From Campylobacter concisus (GTDB taxonomy: Bacteria > Campylobacterota > Campylobacteria > Campylobacterales > Campylobacteraceae), in NCBI RefSeq assembly GCF_003048905.1, contig NZ_PIRO01000005.1, forward strand, positions 1-64,000: a stretch of 64,000 nucleotides of DNA, in the 5' to 3' direction. Within the stretch, counting starts at the first letter, position 1; every line of letters starts with the position of its first letter. The notes beneath the pieces are model-generated. The model ran no database searches. It was not told the origin of the DNA and saw nothing but the letters and a program-made list of their open reading frames with translations. Made by a program: the position numbers and the translations under genes. This document shows positions 1 to 9,438 of the stretch, piece by piece.

Positions 1-2
1 GA

Positions 3-164
3 GCTGGAATTATATACGAGCAATACTTAAAGATAGTTGAAATAATTAGGGAATTTGAGAAAAAATTGTTGGCGATTAAAAATTTTAAAGTATGTATTTT
101 TATTAGTAGGTTTATAGGGTTTAGTTTATATATGCGTATCCACTTCTTTTTTCTATATTTATAG
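3..164 (+). CDS. Possible C-terminal end of an unidentified protein (partial)
   Basis: An open frame enters from the left edge and runs about 53 codons to a TAG. The first half is amphipathic and rich in Glu, Lys and Ile, which looks protein-like; the last part overlaps the 3' end of the pseudopilin gene on the other strand and may be fortuitous. No family is recognisable from so short a piece, so this may be the tail of a real upstream gene or chance. Confidence 0.25.
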   Translation, partial: AGIIYEQYLKIVEIIREFEKKLLAIKNFKVCIFISRFIGFSLYMRIHFFFLYL

Positions 165-822
165 AGGCTACATTGTTATTTTTATCTGTTAAAACTATCT
201 TACAATCACCTTTTAATAGTCTTGAATAAGGTCTTTTTGCTCCTTTATTGCCAGTAACACTTACTACTCTCATAGGCCTACCTAATTCATCAAAATCAAT
301 GGTTTGCATTTTGCCTTTTCCGCAACTACCGACAAATTTAACTGATTTTATGCCATATTTTTTCTCGATATTTAAATCTGTATTAATTTTATTGCAATAG
401 GACTGAGGAATGCCTCTCCAGCCCGCACTTAAAAATTTATTTGACTTTTGTGTATCGACGGCAACCTCTTCTTTGGAATTTAGATTACCACTAAATTTAT
501 TACCACCACCTCTTTTATCATAAAAAATACTATATTTCCAAGATTTAACCCCAGGCTCATCTACAGAGCACTCTTGCAAACTAGTGTCATTGATAGCTAT
601 CCCCCATCTCATTTTAAACCAAAATTTTTCATTTTCAGAATGTACAAATTTATCATCTTGCATGGCAAGGTGTTGGGCGTACCTTATATGCGTTAGCATC
701 TGTGTAGCTGCCTCTCTAGCTCCGTTTATTTCTAGCCTTGGTATGATCATTGCTGCAAGTATGCCTACGGCAATAATCACAAAGATAAGCTCTATAACAG
801 TAAAACCCTTGTTTTTATGCAT
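121..822 (-). CDS. Prepilin-type N-terminal cleavage/methylation domain protein (type II pseudopilin)
   Basis: This 233-residue protein begins with a class III signal peptide: a short basic leader MHKNKG, then FTVIELIFVIIAVGILAAMI. Prepilin peptidase would cut after the Gly, leaving N-methyl-Phe with Glu at mature position 5, followed by the hydrophobic helix that anchors pseudopilins in the inner membrane. The rest is a soluble domain with several Cys (VGSCGKG, KGDCKIV, LQECSVD) that could form disulfides. The family builds type II secretion or type IV pilus-like fibres used for secretion or DNA uptake. No other secretion component is in the window, so its machine must be elsewhere. The membrane protein gene just upstream ends immediately before it, suggesting co-transcription. 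Confidence 0.85.
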   Translation of the reverse strand: MHKNKGFTVIELIFVIIAVGILAAMIIPRLEINGAREAATQMLTHIRYAQHLAMQDDKFVHSENEKFWFKMRWGIAINDTSLQECSVDEPGVKSWKYSIFYDKRGGGNKFSGNLNSKEEVAVDTQKSNKFLSAGWRGIPQSYCNKINTDLNIEKKYGIKSVKFVGSCGKGKMQTIDFDELGRPMRVVSVTGNKGAKRPYSRLLKGDCKIVLTDKNNNVASINIEKRSGYAYIN

Positions 823-2040
823 CTACCTGCCTCTTATGTCAAAATTTGCAATTACTTTTCCCATTTTTTCTATGCAAAATTTTGATTTTCCATTTAGATC
901 GACGCTTAATAATAAATTTTTAGACTCATCTCTTACATCTATACCATAAAATTTAAGTCTTAATGCAAGCTTTTTATTGTCAGTGTATAAATCCTTGATT
1001 TCCGCTTCTTTTAATTTATCAGCAAGCTCTTTTACAATATCAAATTTATAGACAAAATGCTTTGTTGGATTATCCAAAAATAGGTAAAAAATTTGATTAA
1101 ATACAATCATCGACCAGTTTATAGCCAGAAAAAGCATCACTAAAGTCGTACAAATTTTATAGCCTTTTCTAAATTTTGGCAATCTTACGCGATACGAATT
1201 AAAAAAAACTCTTACCATAAGTGGCGTTGCGATCACGCAAAACGGCAAAAACTGCTCAAGCTCTAGCCTTTGGCGCACTGAGACTATCATACAAAAGCAA
1301 AATGAGCAAATGGCGATAAACCATAAAAGATCCTTCTTTTCCTTAACCCAAATTCTATAAATCGTATAGACAAAAAAGATAAAAATAAACGGCGAAAAAA
1401 CAGCGGCAAAGATACCAAAAGTATCGATAAAGTGCCCACTTGGCCTACCATTTGTATCAAAACCAAAAAAGTAAAGCGTGAGTAAAAACAAAATAGCACT
1501 TAGCCAAGCAAGAGGCGGCTTTCTTTTGTAAAGTGCAAATATAAAAAATCCTACGTAAAATATCAAAAAATCGCCATCTATAAAAAAAGAAAGACAAAAA
1601 AATGTTACAAATAAAATTTTATTTTTAATATGGAAAAAGTATATACATAAGAGCGCCAGCATAACGCAAAGCCCAGCATTATTGACAATAAGAGCTGAAG
1701 CTATCGTGCCAGGAAGTAAGATAAAAAGCAATACCGCAATAAGTCTGTCAAACTCTAATTTAATGTAAAATTTGCTTACCTTATACATTAAAACGACGCT
1801 TATGACATGAAACGCGATCATCACAGATCTTAGAGCAATATCTGTTTGACCAAAAATTTGAACGCTTAAGTTTAAAACATGGCTAAGAAAATTTTGTTTG
1901 TTAAAAAAAATTTCAGCTTCACTGTAACTTATGCTAAGAGAATTTGCCGTAAAAAGTAAAAATATACAATCAATCAAACATATTAAAAATACGCTAAAAG
2001 CGACATGATGTCTAACAAATTCTCTAAATTTATCTAGCAA
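823..2040 (-). CDS. Multi-pass membrane protein, probable GT-C (family 39/ArnT-like) glycosyltransferase
   Basis: This 405-residue protein has about ten hydrophobic segments spread over residues 15-320 and a soluble C-terminal tail of about 80 residues. Near the N-terminus, SEAEIFF followed by a FGQTDIALRSV stretch resembles the first periplasmic loop of polyprenyl-phosphate-sugar transferases of the PMT/ArnT type, which carry an acidic residue there. That would make it an inner-membrane enzyme using a lipid-linked sugar on the periplasmic side. The substrate cannot be read from sequence. Its stop abuts the pseudopilin start, so the two may be co-transcribed. The GT assignment is inference; membrane topology is clear. 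Confidence 0.55.
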   Translation of the reverse strand: MLDKFREFVRHHVAFSVFLICLIDCIFLLFTANSLSISYSEAEIFFNKQNFLSHVLNLSVQIFGQTDIALRSVMIAFHVISVVLMYKVSKFYIKLEFDRLIAVLLFILLPGTIASALIVNNAGLCVMLALLCIYFFHIKNKILFVTFFCLSFFIDGDFLIFYVGFFIFALYKRKPPLAWLSAILFLLTLYFFGFDTNGRPSGHFIDTFGIFAAVFSPFIFIFFVYTIYRIWVKEKKDLLWFIAICSFCFCMIVSVRQRLELEQFLPFCVIATPLMVRVFFNSYRVRLPKFRKGYKICTTLVMLFLAINWSMIVFNQIFYLFLDNPTKHFVYKFDIVKELADKLKEAEIKDLYTDNKKLALRLKFYGIDVRDESKNLLLSVDLNGKSKFCIEKMGKVIANFDIRGR

Positions 2041-2049
2041 AAATTTTCC

Positions 2050-2490
2050 TTAAATATGTATATCCCAAAAAAACTCGATCCAATCGTGAGCCTCTTTTAC
2101 CTTAAATTCAGGCAAAAGCAGAGCCTTCTCTTTGTAAAATACAGTTGCTATCTTTATATCTAAATTTGGATAGCGTTTAAGCAGCTCTCTTTTTATCTCG
2201 ACCATGCTCTCGCCGCTATCGATGATATCATCAACAAGCAAAATTTTAGTGTATTTGCTAAGATCTGGTACGTTAAAAATTTGTATCGTATCAAGCTTGT
2301 TTGTATCCTCGTAGTGGATAGAATTTAATGTAAATAAATTTCTATTTTCAAGCGCAACAGCTAGTGAGTGGCCAAGCGTTAGACCACCTCTTGCCACGGC
2401 TAGTATCACCTCTGGATCAAACTCATCTTTTATCTGTTTTGCCATCTTTTTGGCATCAACGGCAAATTCATCGTAGCTATAAAATATCAT
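2050..2490 (-). CDS. Purine phosphoribosyltransferase (xanthine/guanine type)
   Basis: This 146-residue cytoplasmic enzyme would join a free purine base to PRPP, giving the nucleotide and pyrophosphate. The PRPP-binding signature is clear at about residues 83-96 (ILLVDDIIDSGESM), and an upstream AVARGGLTLG loop matches the pyrophosphate-binding loop of type I phosphoribosyltransferases. Length agrees with bacterial Gpt-like enzymes. It lies 12 bp downstream of an NCS2 purine permease on the same strand, so import and salvage are probably made together. The exact base preference (xanthine, guanine or hypoxanthine) is inferred from the permease partner, not shown by sequence. Confidence 0.85.
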   Translation of the reverse strand: MIFYSYDEFAVDAKKMAKQIKDEFDPEVILAVARGGLTLGHSLAVALENRNLFTLNSIHYEDTNKLDTIQIFNVPDLSKYTKILLVDDIIDSGESMVEIKRELLKRYPNLDIKIATVFYKEKALLLPEFKVKEAHDWIEFFWDIHI

Positions 2491-2502
2491 CTTTCATCCT
2501 TA

Positions 2503-3795
2503 TCAATGCACTAAAAATACGATAAAACTAATGAGCGCTAGCACGACTACACCTAAATTTATATCACTAAATTCTCTCTTTATAAGCTTAACTATGACGT
2601 ATGACATAAAACCAAATGCAAGGCCGTTTGTGATCGAGTAAGTAAGTGGGATGAGCACGACTATAAAAAATGTCGCAACCGCAATGGCCGGATCTTTGAA
2701 ATTTATACTAGCAAGCTCAGCAAACATAAGCACGCCAACCATCACAAGGATCGGATAAATGGCATTGCTAGGGATCGCTTTAAAAAGTGGCAACATAAAG
2801 AGTGTAAGTATAAACAAAAGTCCGCAAAATACAGCCGTTAGACCAGTTCTACCGCCCTCTTCTACACCGCTAGCACTCTCTACAAACGATGTGGTCGTAC
2901 TTACGCCTACAAGCGAGCCAGCTGCGGTAGCAATAGCGTCAGCTTCAAGAGTTTTTTCAAGTTTTACGACGCCATCTTTTTTGTTTTCGTCAAATATCCC
3001 AGCCCTTGTGCCAACGCCAGCTAGCGTGCCTATCGAGTCAAAAAGATCAGTCACAAAAAAGGTGATTACAACAGGAAGCAAGGCTAGACTAAGCGCGCCT
3101 TTTATGTCAAGCTCTAAAAATATCGGTGAGATAGAAGCTGGAGTTGAGAAAATTTCTGTTGGATGAGGAGCGATACCAAGCACCCAAGCAATCACTGAAG
3201 TAGCAAGCACGGCTAGGATAAACGCGCCCTTTATCTTCCACGCCCAAAAGCAAATAACCAAAAATAACCCCAGAACGCCAAGAAGCACGTTTGGATCTCT
3301 GAAATTTCCTATGCCAACCAAAACTGCGTCGCTATTTACGATAAAGCCCATTTGCTGAAACGCAACAAAGCTGATAAAGGTGCCTATGCCAGCGCTTATC
3401 GCTCTTCTTAGATCAAGTGGGATGGATCTTATTATCCACATTCTAAAATTTGTAAAAGACAAGACAACAAATATCACGCCACTTAGAAAAACAACGCCAA
3501 GAGCCGTTTGCCAAGGCACTTTCATACCGATGCAAAGACCAAATGTAAAATAAGCATTAAGCCCCATGCCAACGCTCATCGCAACTGGCGTGTTCGCCCA
3601 AAGACCATTTAATATCGTAGAAAAGATGGTAATTAGCGCAGTTGCCGTGATTAGTGCCTCATAAGGCATGCCAGTTTTGCTCATAATGATCGCATTTACC
3701 GGCACGATATACATCATCGCCAAAAATGTCGTAAGTCCCGCTCCAAATTCCTGCTTCACACTCGTTTTGTTTTGTGCTAAGTCAAAAAATTTCAC
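2503..3795 (-). CDS. NCS2-family purine permease (AzgA-like)
   Basis: This 430-residue protein has 12 or more hydrophobic segments and the hallmarks of the AzgA branch of nucleobase:cation symporters: an N-terminal EFGAGLTTFLAMMYI, a VGMGLNAYF motif near residue 75, and a FVTDLFDSIGTLAGVG region with the SxxTSFVESASGV motif after it. The family imports adenine, guanine, hypoxanthine or xanthine with protons across the inner membrane. The downstream phosphoribosyltransferase gene fits a two-gene salvage operon, with mqnE following 12 bp upstream on the same strand. Substrate choice among purines is not decided by sequence. Confidence 0.9.
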   Translation of the reverse strand: MKFFDLAQNKTSVKQEFGAGLTTFLAMMYIVPVNAIIMSKTGMPYEALITATALITIFSTILNGLWANTPVAMSVGMGLNAYFTFGLCIGMKVPWQTALGVVFLSGVIFVVLSFTNFRMWIIRSIPLDLRRAISAGIGTFISFVAFQQMGFIVNSDAVLVGIGNFRDPNVLLGVLGLFLVICFWAWKIKGAFILAVLATSVIAWVLGIAPHPTEIFSTPASISPIFLELDIKGALSLALLPVVITFFVTDLFDSIGTLAGVGTRAGIFDENKKDGVVKLEKTLEADAIATAAGSLVGVSTTTSFVESASGVEEGGRTGLTAVFCGLLFILTLFMLPLFKAIPSNAIYPILVMVGVLMFAELASINFKDPAIAVATFFIVVLIPLTYSITNGLAFGFMSYVIVKLIKREFSDINLGVVVLALISFIVFLVH

Positions 3796-3807
3796 CCCAA
3801 GCTCCTT

Positions 3808-4869
3808 TTAGTAAATTTTAAGTTCGTTATATAAGCTATCACGCTCAACCGGCGTAAAACCAGATGTTTTTATGAGATCGCAAAATGTCTTTAGCGTAAC
3901 GCCATTTGCGCTATTTGCGCCAGCTGCACTTTGGATGCTCTCTTTTTCTATCGTGCCATCAAGATCATCAGCGCCAAATTCCTGAGCTATCATCGCTAAA
4001 TTTAGCGTCGAAGTAGCCCAGTAAGCTTTGATATGTGGGACATTATCAAGCACAAGACGTGAGATCGCCAGAGTCTTTAAAATTTCAGCTGATCCTAAAA
4101 ATTTAACATCTTTTAAGTAGTTGTTTTCTCTTTGATAGACAAGCGGGATAAACGCGTTAAATCCGCCAGTTTCATCTTGCAAGTCTCTAATCCTTAGCAT
4201 ATGATCGATCCTATTATCACGGCTTTCTATATGACCAAAAAGCATCGTTGCATTGCTTTGTCTGCCTTTATCATGCCACATTTTGTGGATTTTGAGCCAG
4301 TTCTCGCTACTTACTTTGCCTTTGCAAATTTTAGCCCTGACCTCTTCGTCAAAAATTTCAGCCCCACCCCCTGGCATGCTATCGACGCCGTATTCGAGCA
4401 TCTTTTCTATCACCTCATCGTAGCTTAAGCCGTAATGTCTTGATAAAAAGTCGATCTCAGCCGCCGTCATCGCCTTTACGTGAAGCTCTGGATGAGCTGC
4501 CTTTATCTTTTTAAAAATTTCTAAATACCACTGCCAGCCGCTAGTTGCGTTGTGGGCGGAGACGATGTGTATCTCTTTTACACCGTGACTCACGCTCTCA
4601 TCAACGATCTTTAAAATTTCTTCGTGGCTCATTAGGTATGGATTTGGATTTTTTCTGTGGGCTGAAAATGCGCAAAATTTACAGATGTCAGCACAGATAT
4701 TTGTTGGGTTTATGTGGCGATTTACGTTAAAAAAGACCTTGTTGCCGTGCAGTTTTCTGCGCTTTTTGTCGGCAAATTTAGCCAAGGTAAAAAGATCAAG
4801 CTCATAAAGCGAAAAAGCCTCTTGCTTGCTTAATCTCTCGCCACTTTCTAGTTTTTGTAATAGATTCAT
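3808..4869 (-). CDS. mqnE: Aminofutalosine synthase MqnE (radical SAM)
   Basis: MqnE adds the adenosyl radical from SAM to chorismate-derived enolpyruvyl-benzoate to make aminofutalosine in the futalosine route to menaquinone. The radical SAM cluster motif CADICKFC (CxxxCxxC) sits near residue 58, after VNRHINPTN, followed by AFSAHRKNPNPY. Further typical blocks are SMPGGGAEIF and GHIESRDNRIDH. Length (353) is normal for the family. Campylobacterota use the futalosine pathway, and menaquinone is their main respiratory quinone, so the gene should be essential. It is transcribed away from the GlnD-like gene, and the 113 bp between them must hold both promoters. Confidence 0.93.
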   Translation of the reverse strand: MNLLQKLESGERLSKQEAFSLYELDLFTLAKFADKKRRKLHGNKVFFNVNRHINPTNICADICKFCAFSAHRKNPNPYLMSHEEILKIVDESVSHGVKEIHIVSAHNATSGWQWYLEIFKKIKAAHPELHVKAMTAAEIDFLSRHYGLSYDEVIEKMLEYGVDSMPGGGAEIFDEEVRAKICKGKVSSENWLKIHKMWHDKGRQSNATMLFGHIESRDNRIDHMLRIRDLQDETGGFNAFIPLVYQRENNYLKDVKFLGSAEILKTLAISRLVLDNVPHIKAYWATSTLNLAMIAQEFGADDLDGTIEKESIQSAAGANSANGVTLKTFCDLIKTSGFTPVERDSLYNELKIY

Positions 4870-4982
4870 TATTTATATCGTCCTAAAGCTGAACTTAAGG
4901 CTTTATTATAAGCAAATAAAGCTTTGTTTTTGCAAAAATTATGTAACATTTGCCAAGATATTTTTAACAATGGAAACACTAA

Positions 4983-7478
4983 ATGCTAGCTGATAAAAGT
5001 GCCAAAAATAGCGATAATTATTCAAAGATCAAAGAGAAATTTCTTGATTATAAGGCAAATTTGCCAAAACATTTTCAAAAAAATCAAGGCAGAAATTTCA
5101 CAAATTTCTTAGCCAAAGAGTATGATGATTTTATAAAATCTTATTTAAATGAAACTATGCGAGAATTTTTTGATGAGTTTGTGCCACAAAACGACAGCTT
5201 TGCTTTTAGCGTTCTAGCCACTGGCAAATACGCTCAAACGCTGCTTAGCGCAAATAGCGAGCTTGAAATTTTGCTAGTTTATAAAAATTTAAAGGGCTAC
5301 AATATAAAAAATTTCTTAAAAGATTTTTCTGAAATTTTAGATGGCTCTGGCATGAAATTTGTGATAAAAAGCGCCGAAGTGGATGAAATTTTTATAAATT
5401 TCAAAGATGACCTTAAATTTAAAAGCGAAACCTCGCAACTTCGCTACATTTGTGGCTCAAAAAGCCTTTACCGCCTAGTAAAAAGCGAGATCGTAAAGAT
5501 AAAAGAATTTGATAAAAAAGCCTTTTTAAACTACCATTTAAAGGCATTTTTGCCATTTTCTAGCATAAGCTACTTGGCACAAGAGCCAAATTTAAAAAGT
5601 GGCTTTGGCGGGATCGATGAAATTTACCGCTTAAACTGCATACTAAACTGCCTTGATAGCGACGTTTCGGTTAGATCGCAAGCCCTTAAAGTGATGAATG
5701 AAAAAGAGATCGCAAGTTTTAATCTAAATGTGGATTTTTTACTAAGCTTGCTAAGTGCTTTAAATTTAACACAAAACACCGATACTTTCAGCGCTTCAAG
5801 TGTCGAGATCACGACAAATTTCATGCAGACAAAGTCCAAAAAACTACAAGACAACGAGAGTGTCATCAGCCAAAAGATGCTAAGCTCGATGAATAATGTA
5901 GCCATTTATTCAAGATTTATCGCAGCTTCGCTTTGCAGGCCATTTTTCAAAAGCGAGCTAAGCTTCGAGCAGAGAAAATTTGCTAGGCTAAAAAATGGCT
6001 TTTATGAGATAAATGGCGTCATCTACGTGCCACTTCACAAAAAGCCAGCGCTCATCGAGGATCTCATAAATGAGCTTTTAGAGCTAAAAGATGTGGATTA
6101 TAAATTTGATATAAGCGCGATCTTTTATATCAAGCGAGCCATCATCACAAAAGATGGACTAGAGCGCGCTATAAGCGAGTTTAAGAAGATATTTTTAAGA
6201 AAAAATTCCTACGCAATTTTAAAATCATTGCTCGATGCGCAAATGATACAAATTTTAATAAAACCAATGGAACACATCAGTCAGCTAGCTCAGTACGACG
6301 GCTATCACGAATTTACGGTCGATGAGCATAGTATTTTAAGTGTAAAATTTCTTGAAAATATAAAAGATAAATTCATAAAAAATCTCTATACCGAGCTTTG
6401 CTTGGAGGGCAAAACAATGCTAAAGATCGTGACTTTAATGCACGACGTTGGCAAGGGGCTTGGCAAAGATCACGCAAATATCGGCGCTAATATCTTTAGA
6501 GCCTACGCAAACAAGCTAAATTTAAGTCAAAAAGCCGTAAATATCGGCGTCATCTTGATAAAATACCACACGCTAATGAGCAACGTCTCAAACAGAGAAG
6601 ACATTTATTCCCAACGCGTTATATTTGCTTTTATCTCAAAGCTTGGCGACAAGCAGGTTTTAAAACTACTTTACATCCTTAGCTACTGCGTGATAAATGC
6701 GACAAACGAGAGGCTTTATAATGCCTATACTGCAAAGCTTTTAAGAGAGCTTTATGAAATTTCTCTTAGTGCATTTAGCGATGAAAATTTACTAGATGAA
6801 GCAACAAGGCGCGTAAAAAAAGAGCAGTCTATAAAACGAAATAGCGAGTTTTTGGCGCTTGAACCAAGCTTGCAAGAGAAAATTTTTAAAATCACATCAA
6901 ATCTTGTCTTTATAAAATATAGTGCGAGTGAGATCGTAAATTTAAGCAAGGCTGCAGATAGCTTAGATACGACAGAAATTTTTATAAATAACTCTAAAAA
7001 TTTAAGCATTCAGATTTATACAAAAAAGAGCCTAAATTTAAGCGCCCTGCTCTATGAATTTGCCAAATTTGACCTTGCATATATGGAGATATTTGAGCTT
7101 TTTGAGAAGAAATTTTATATCAGGCTTGATTTTAACCAAAATGTTAAAAAAGAGGAGCTTGAAATTACTAAAAATTTAGCTCTAAAATCCCTAAATAGCG
7201 AGGTTTTAAAAGAGCCTTTGAAACCAAACATTAACAAAGATGAGATAAACTTCGAGCTAAATCACTCAAAAGATTACGCCAAACTTAGCATCAACGCAAA
7301 AGATCAGCGTGGGCTAATGGCTTATGTGATGAGTGTTTTTGACAGGCTTAATTTTCAAGTCACGAGTGCTAGAATTCAGACGGTTAAAAATAGAACGAGA
7401 AATCTCTTTTTGATCGAGAAAAACGAGCGACTTGAGAGTAAAGGCGAAGAGATATTAAATTTATTAATAAGCGAGTAA
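4983..7478 (+). CDS. GlnD-like HD/ACT protein with degenerate nucleotidyltransferase motif
   Basis: This 831-residue protein has the domain order of bacterial GlnD, the bifunctional enzyme that uridylylates and de-uridylylates PII. It has an N-terminal nucleotidyltransferase region (about 70-200), a helical linker, an HD domain (EHSILS near 445, LMHDVGKGLGKDH near 485) and a C-terminal ACT region (about 755-831, DQRGLMAYVMSVFDRL). In GlnD the first motif reads GGxGRxEL...SDxDL; here residues 78-96 read LATGKYAQTLLSANSELEI, so both metal-binding Asp are Glu and the glycine-rich part is weak. The HD half looks intact. It may be a nucleotidylyl-removing enzyme, an HD phosphohydrolase or a signalling scaffold. 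It lies 3 bp before glmS, likely one operon. Confidence 0.75.
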   Translation: MLADKSAKNSDNYSKIKEKFLDYKANLPKHFQKNQGRNFTNFLAKEYDDFIKSYLNETMREFFDEFVPQNDSFAFSVLATGKYAQTLLSANSELEILLVYKNLKGYNIKNFLKDFSEILDGSGMKFVIKSAEVDEIFINFKDDLKFKSETSQLRYICGSKSLYRLVKSEIVKIKEFDKKAFLNYHLKAFLPFSSISYLAQEPNLKSGFGGIDEIYRLNCILNCLDSDVSVRSQALKVMNEKEIASFNLNVDFLLSLLSALNLTQNTDTFSASSVEITTNFMQTKSKKLQDNESVISQKMLSSMNNVAIYSRFIAASLCRPFFKSELSFEQRKFARLKNGFYEINGVIYVPLHKKPALIEDLINELLELKDVDYKFDISAIFYIKRAIITKDGLERAISEFKKIFLRKNSYAILKSLLDAQMIQILIKPMEHISQLAQYDGYHEFTVDEHSILSVKFLENIKDKFIKNLYTELCLEGKTMLKIVTLMHDVGKGLGKDHANIGANIFRAYANKLNLSQKAVNIGVILIKYHTLMSNVSNREDIYSQRVIFAFISKLGDKQVLKLLYILSYCVINATNERLYNAYTAKLLRELYEISLSAFSDENLLDEATRRVKKEQSIKRNSEFLALEPSLQEKIFKITSNLVFIKYSASEIVNLSKAADSLDTTEIFINNSKNLSIQIYTKKSLNLSALLYEFAKFDLAYMEIFELFEKKFYIRLDFNQNVKKEELEITKNLALKSLNSEVLKEPLKPNINKDEINFELNHSKDYAKLSINAKDQRGLMAYVMSVFDRLNFQVTSARIQTVKNRTRNLFLIEKNERLESKGEEILNLLISE

Positions 7479-7481
7479 AAC

Positions 7482-9293
7482 ATGTGTGGAATCGTAGGAT
7501 ACATCGGAGATAAAGAGAAAAAAGAGGTCATTTTAAGCGGTCTAAAAGAGCTTGAGTATCGTGGATACGACAGCGCTGGCATGGCTGTGATGAGTGATGG
7601 CAAGATCGACTTTTTCAAGGCTGTTGGCAAGCTTGAAAATTTAGCCCAAAAGACAAAGGACTTTACATCAGAAGGTTTTGGCGTGGCGATAGGTCACACA
7701 CGCTGGGCGACGCACGGCAAACCAACTGAGATAAACGCTCACCCGCACCTTGGCGAGCACTCATTTGTCGTTCACAACGGCATCATCGAAAACTACAAAG
7801 AGCTTAAAGATGAGCTTGAGGCAAAGGGCGTGAAATTTGTCAGCCAAACCGATACTGAGGTGATCGTGCACCTTTTTGAAGAAATTTTAAAAGAGAAAAA
7901 AGATCCATTTAAAGCTTATGAGGCAACTATTGCAAAGCTAAGAGGCGCTTATGCGACGCTACTTATCACCAAAACTGCGCCTGATAAGATATTTTTTGCA
8001 AAAGATGCCGCTCCTATGGCGATAGGAAAGAGTAATGAAAAAGAGCTATATTTTGCTTCATCTGACGCTCCACTTATCGGCAATGCAACAGAGGTGGCAT
8101 ATCTTGATGACAACAATTACGGCTACGTGAGCTTAGACGAGATCGCAGTCTTTAAATACGGCAAAAAGGCGAGCATAACGTTTAATGCTTTACCAAAAGA
8201 TAAGAGCTATGCCCAAAAAGAGGGCTATACATTTTTTATGGAGAAAGAAATTTACGAGCAAGGTGCGGTCGTATCTGAAACCATCATGGGCAGAGTCAAA
8301 AACCACAAAGTCACCCTTGAAAATTTAGACGATGAATATCTAAAAAGTATCGATGATGTCGTACTTTGTGCGTGCGGTACGAGCTACCATGCAGCGCTAA
8401 CCGCAAGCTATCTTTTTGAAAGACTTGCCAAAGTTAGAACAAAGGTCGAAGTGGCAAGTGAATTTAGATACAGAAAGCCTTATCTAAACAAAAACTCACT
8501 CTTCATCGTTATCTCACAAAGTGGCGAGACAGCCGACACTCTTGAGGCACTTAGGATAGCAAAAGAGGCTGGGCTTAGAACGCTTGCTATTTGTAATGTT
8601 GATAACTCATCTATCGTTAGACTAGCTGACAATACTCTTCTAACTCGTGCTGGCATCGAAAAAGGTGTGGCAAGCACAAAGGCCTTTGCAACGCAGATCA
8701 TCGTACTTTGGATGCTTGTGCTTCAAATGGCGGCAGCTAAAAATTCTATCAGCAAAAAAGAGCTTGATCACGAGATCAAAACTCTTCTTCACATTCCACA
8801 AATTTTAAATATCAATAACTCTCTTCAAGAGAAGCTTCACCGCCTAAGCAAGCACTATTTGCACGGGCATGGCTTCTTTTTTATCGGTAGAGATATTTTC
8901 TATCCGCTAGCACTTGAAGGTGCGCTAAAGCTTAAAGAAATCTCATATCTTCACGCCGAGGGCTATCCTTCAGGCGAGATGAAGCACGGCCCTATCGCAC
9001 TTGCAGATGAGAAGCTATTTACGATCGCTTTAATGCCTCAGAATTTACTTTATGAAAAGACAAAGAGCAACGTCGAAGAGCTTGCCGCAAGAGATGCATA
9101 CATCCTAGCGATAAGCCCACTTGAGTTTGAGCTAAGCGATGACTACGTAAAAACAAGCGCGCAAGATCACTATATGAGCGAATTTTTCGAGATGATGCTT
9201 GTACTTCAGCTACTTGCTCTTGAAATTTCTGTTAGACTTGGCAACAACGTCGATATGCCAAGGAATCTTGCAAAAAGCGTAACTGTCGAATAA
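7482..9293 (+). CDS. glmS: Glutamine-fructose-6-phosphate aminotransferase (isomerizing)
   Basis: GlmS makes glucosamine-6-phosphate from fructose-6-phosphate and glutamine, the first step towards UDP-GlcNAc for peptidoglycan, LPS and protein glycans. The N-terminal glutaminase starts with the catalytic Cys in MCGIVGYIG (Met removed), followed by TRWATHG and HNGIIENY. Two SIS sugar-isomerase domains follow (CGTSYHAAL and SQSGETADT; then IGRDIFYPLALEGALKLKE). The protein ends in the canonical LAKSVTVE, and 603 residues is the usual length. The gene begins 3 bp after the GlnD-like gene. I see no glmS ribozyme, which is typical of Firmicutes, not this phylum. Confidence 0.97.
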   Translation: MCGIVGYIGDKEKKEVILSGLKELEYRGYDSAGMAVMSDGKIDFFKAVGKLENLAQKTKDFTSEGFGVAIGHTRWATHGKPTEINAHPHLGEHSFVVHNGIIENYKELKDELEAKGVKFVSQTDTEVIVHLFEEILKEKKDPFKAYEATIAKLRGAYATLLITKTAPDKIFFAKDAAPMAIGKSNEKELYFASSDAPLIGNATEVAYLDDNNYGYVSLDEIAVFKYGKKASITFNALPKDKSYAQKEGYTFFMEKEIYEQGAVVSETIMGRVKNHKVTLENLDDEYLKSIDDVVLCACGTSYHAALTASYLFERLAKVRTKVEVASEFRYRKPYLNKNSLFIVISQSGETADTLEALRIAKEAGLRTLAICNVDNSSIVRLADNTLLTRAGIEKGVASTKAFATQIIVLWMLVLQMAAAKNSISKKELDHEIKTLLHIPQILNINNSLQEKLHRLSKHYLHGHGFFFIGRDIFYPLALEGALKLKEISYLHAEGYPSGEMKHGPIALADEKLFTIALMPQNLLYEKTKSNVEELAARDAYILAISPLEFELSDDYVKTSAQDHYMSEFFEMMLVLQLLALEISVRLGNNVDMPRNLAKSVTVE

Positions 9294-9401
9294 CTCGTGT
9301 GGCTGGCATCTTGCTGGCTACTTAAATTTTTATAAAAGTAGTTTTGCATTATGCTACTAAACATAAATCTTATATTAATATTTTTATAATATTTGCTTAT
9401 A

Positions 9402-9407
9402 TATAAT
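9402..9407 (+). promoter_or_regulatory. Sigma-70 -10 element for the CsgG-like gene
   Basis: A perfect TATAAT preceded by a T-rich stretch lies 31 bp before the start codon. Campylobacter sigma-70 promoters commonly have a strong -10 box and periodic T runs instead of a -35 box, which this matches. Confidence 0.6.
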
Positions 9408-9438
9408 GCTAAGACCAACTTAAACATTAAGGATAAAA

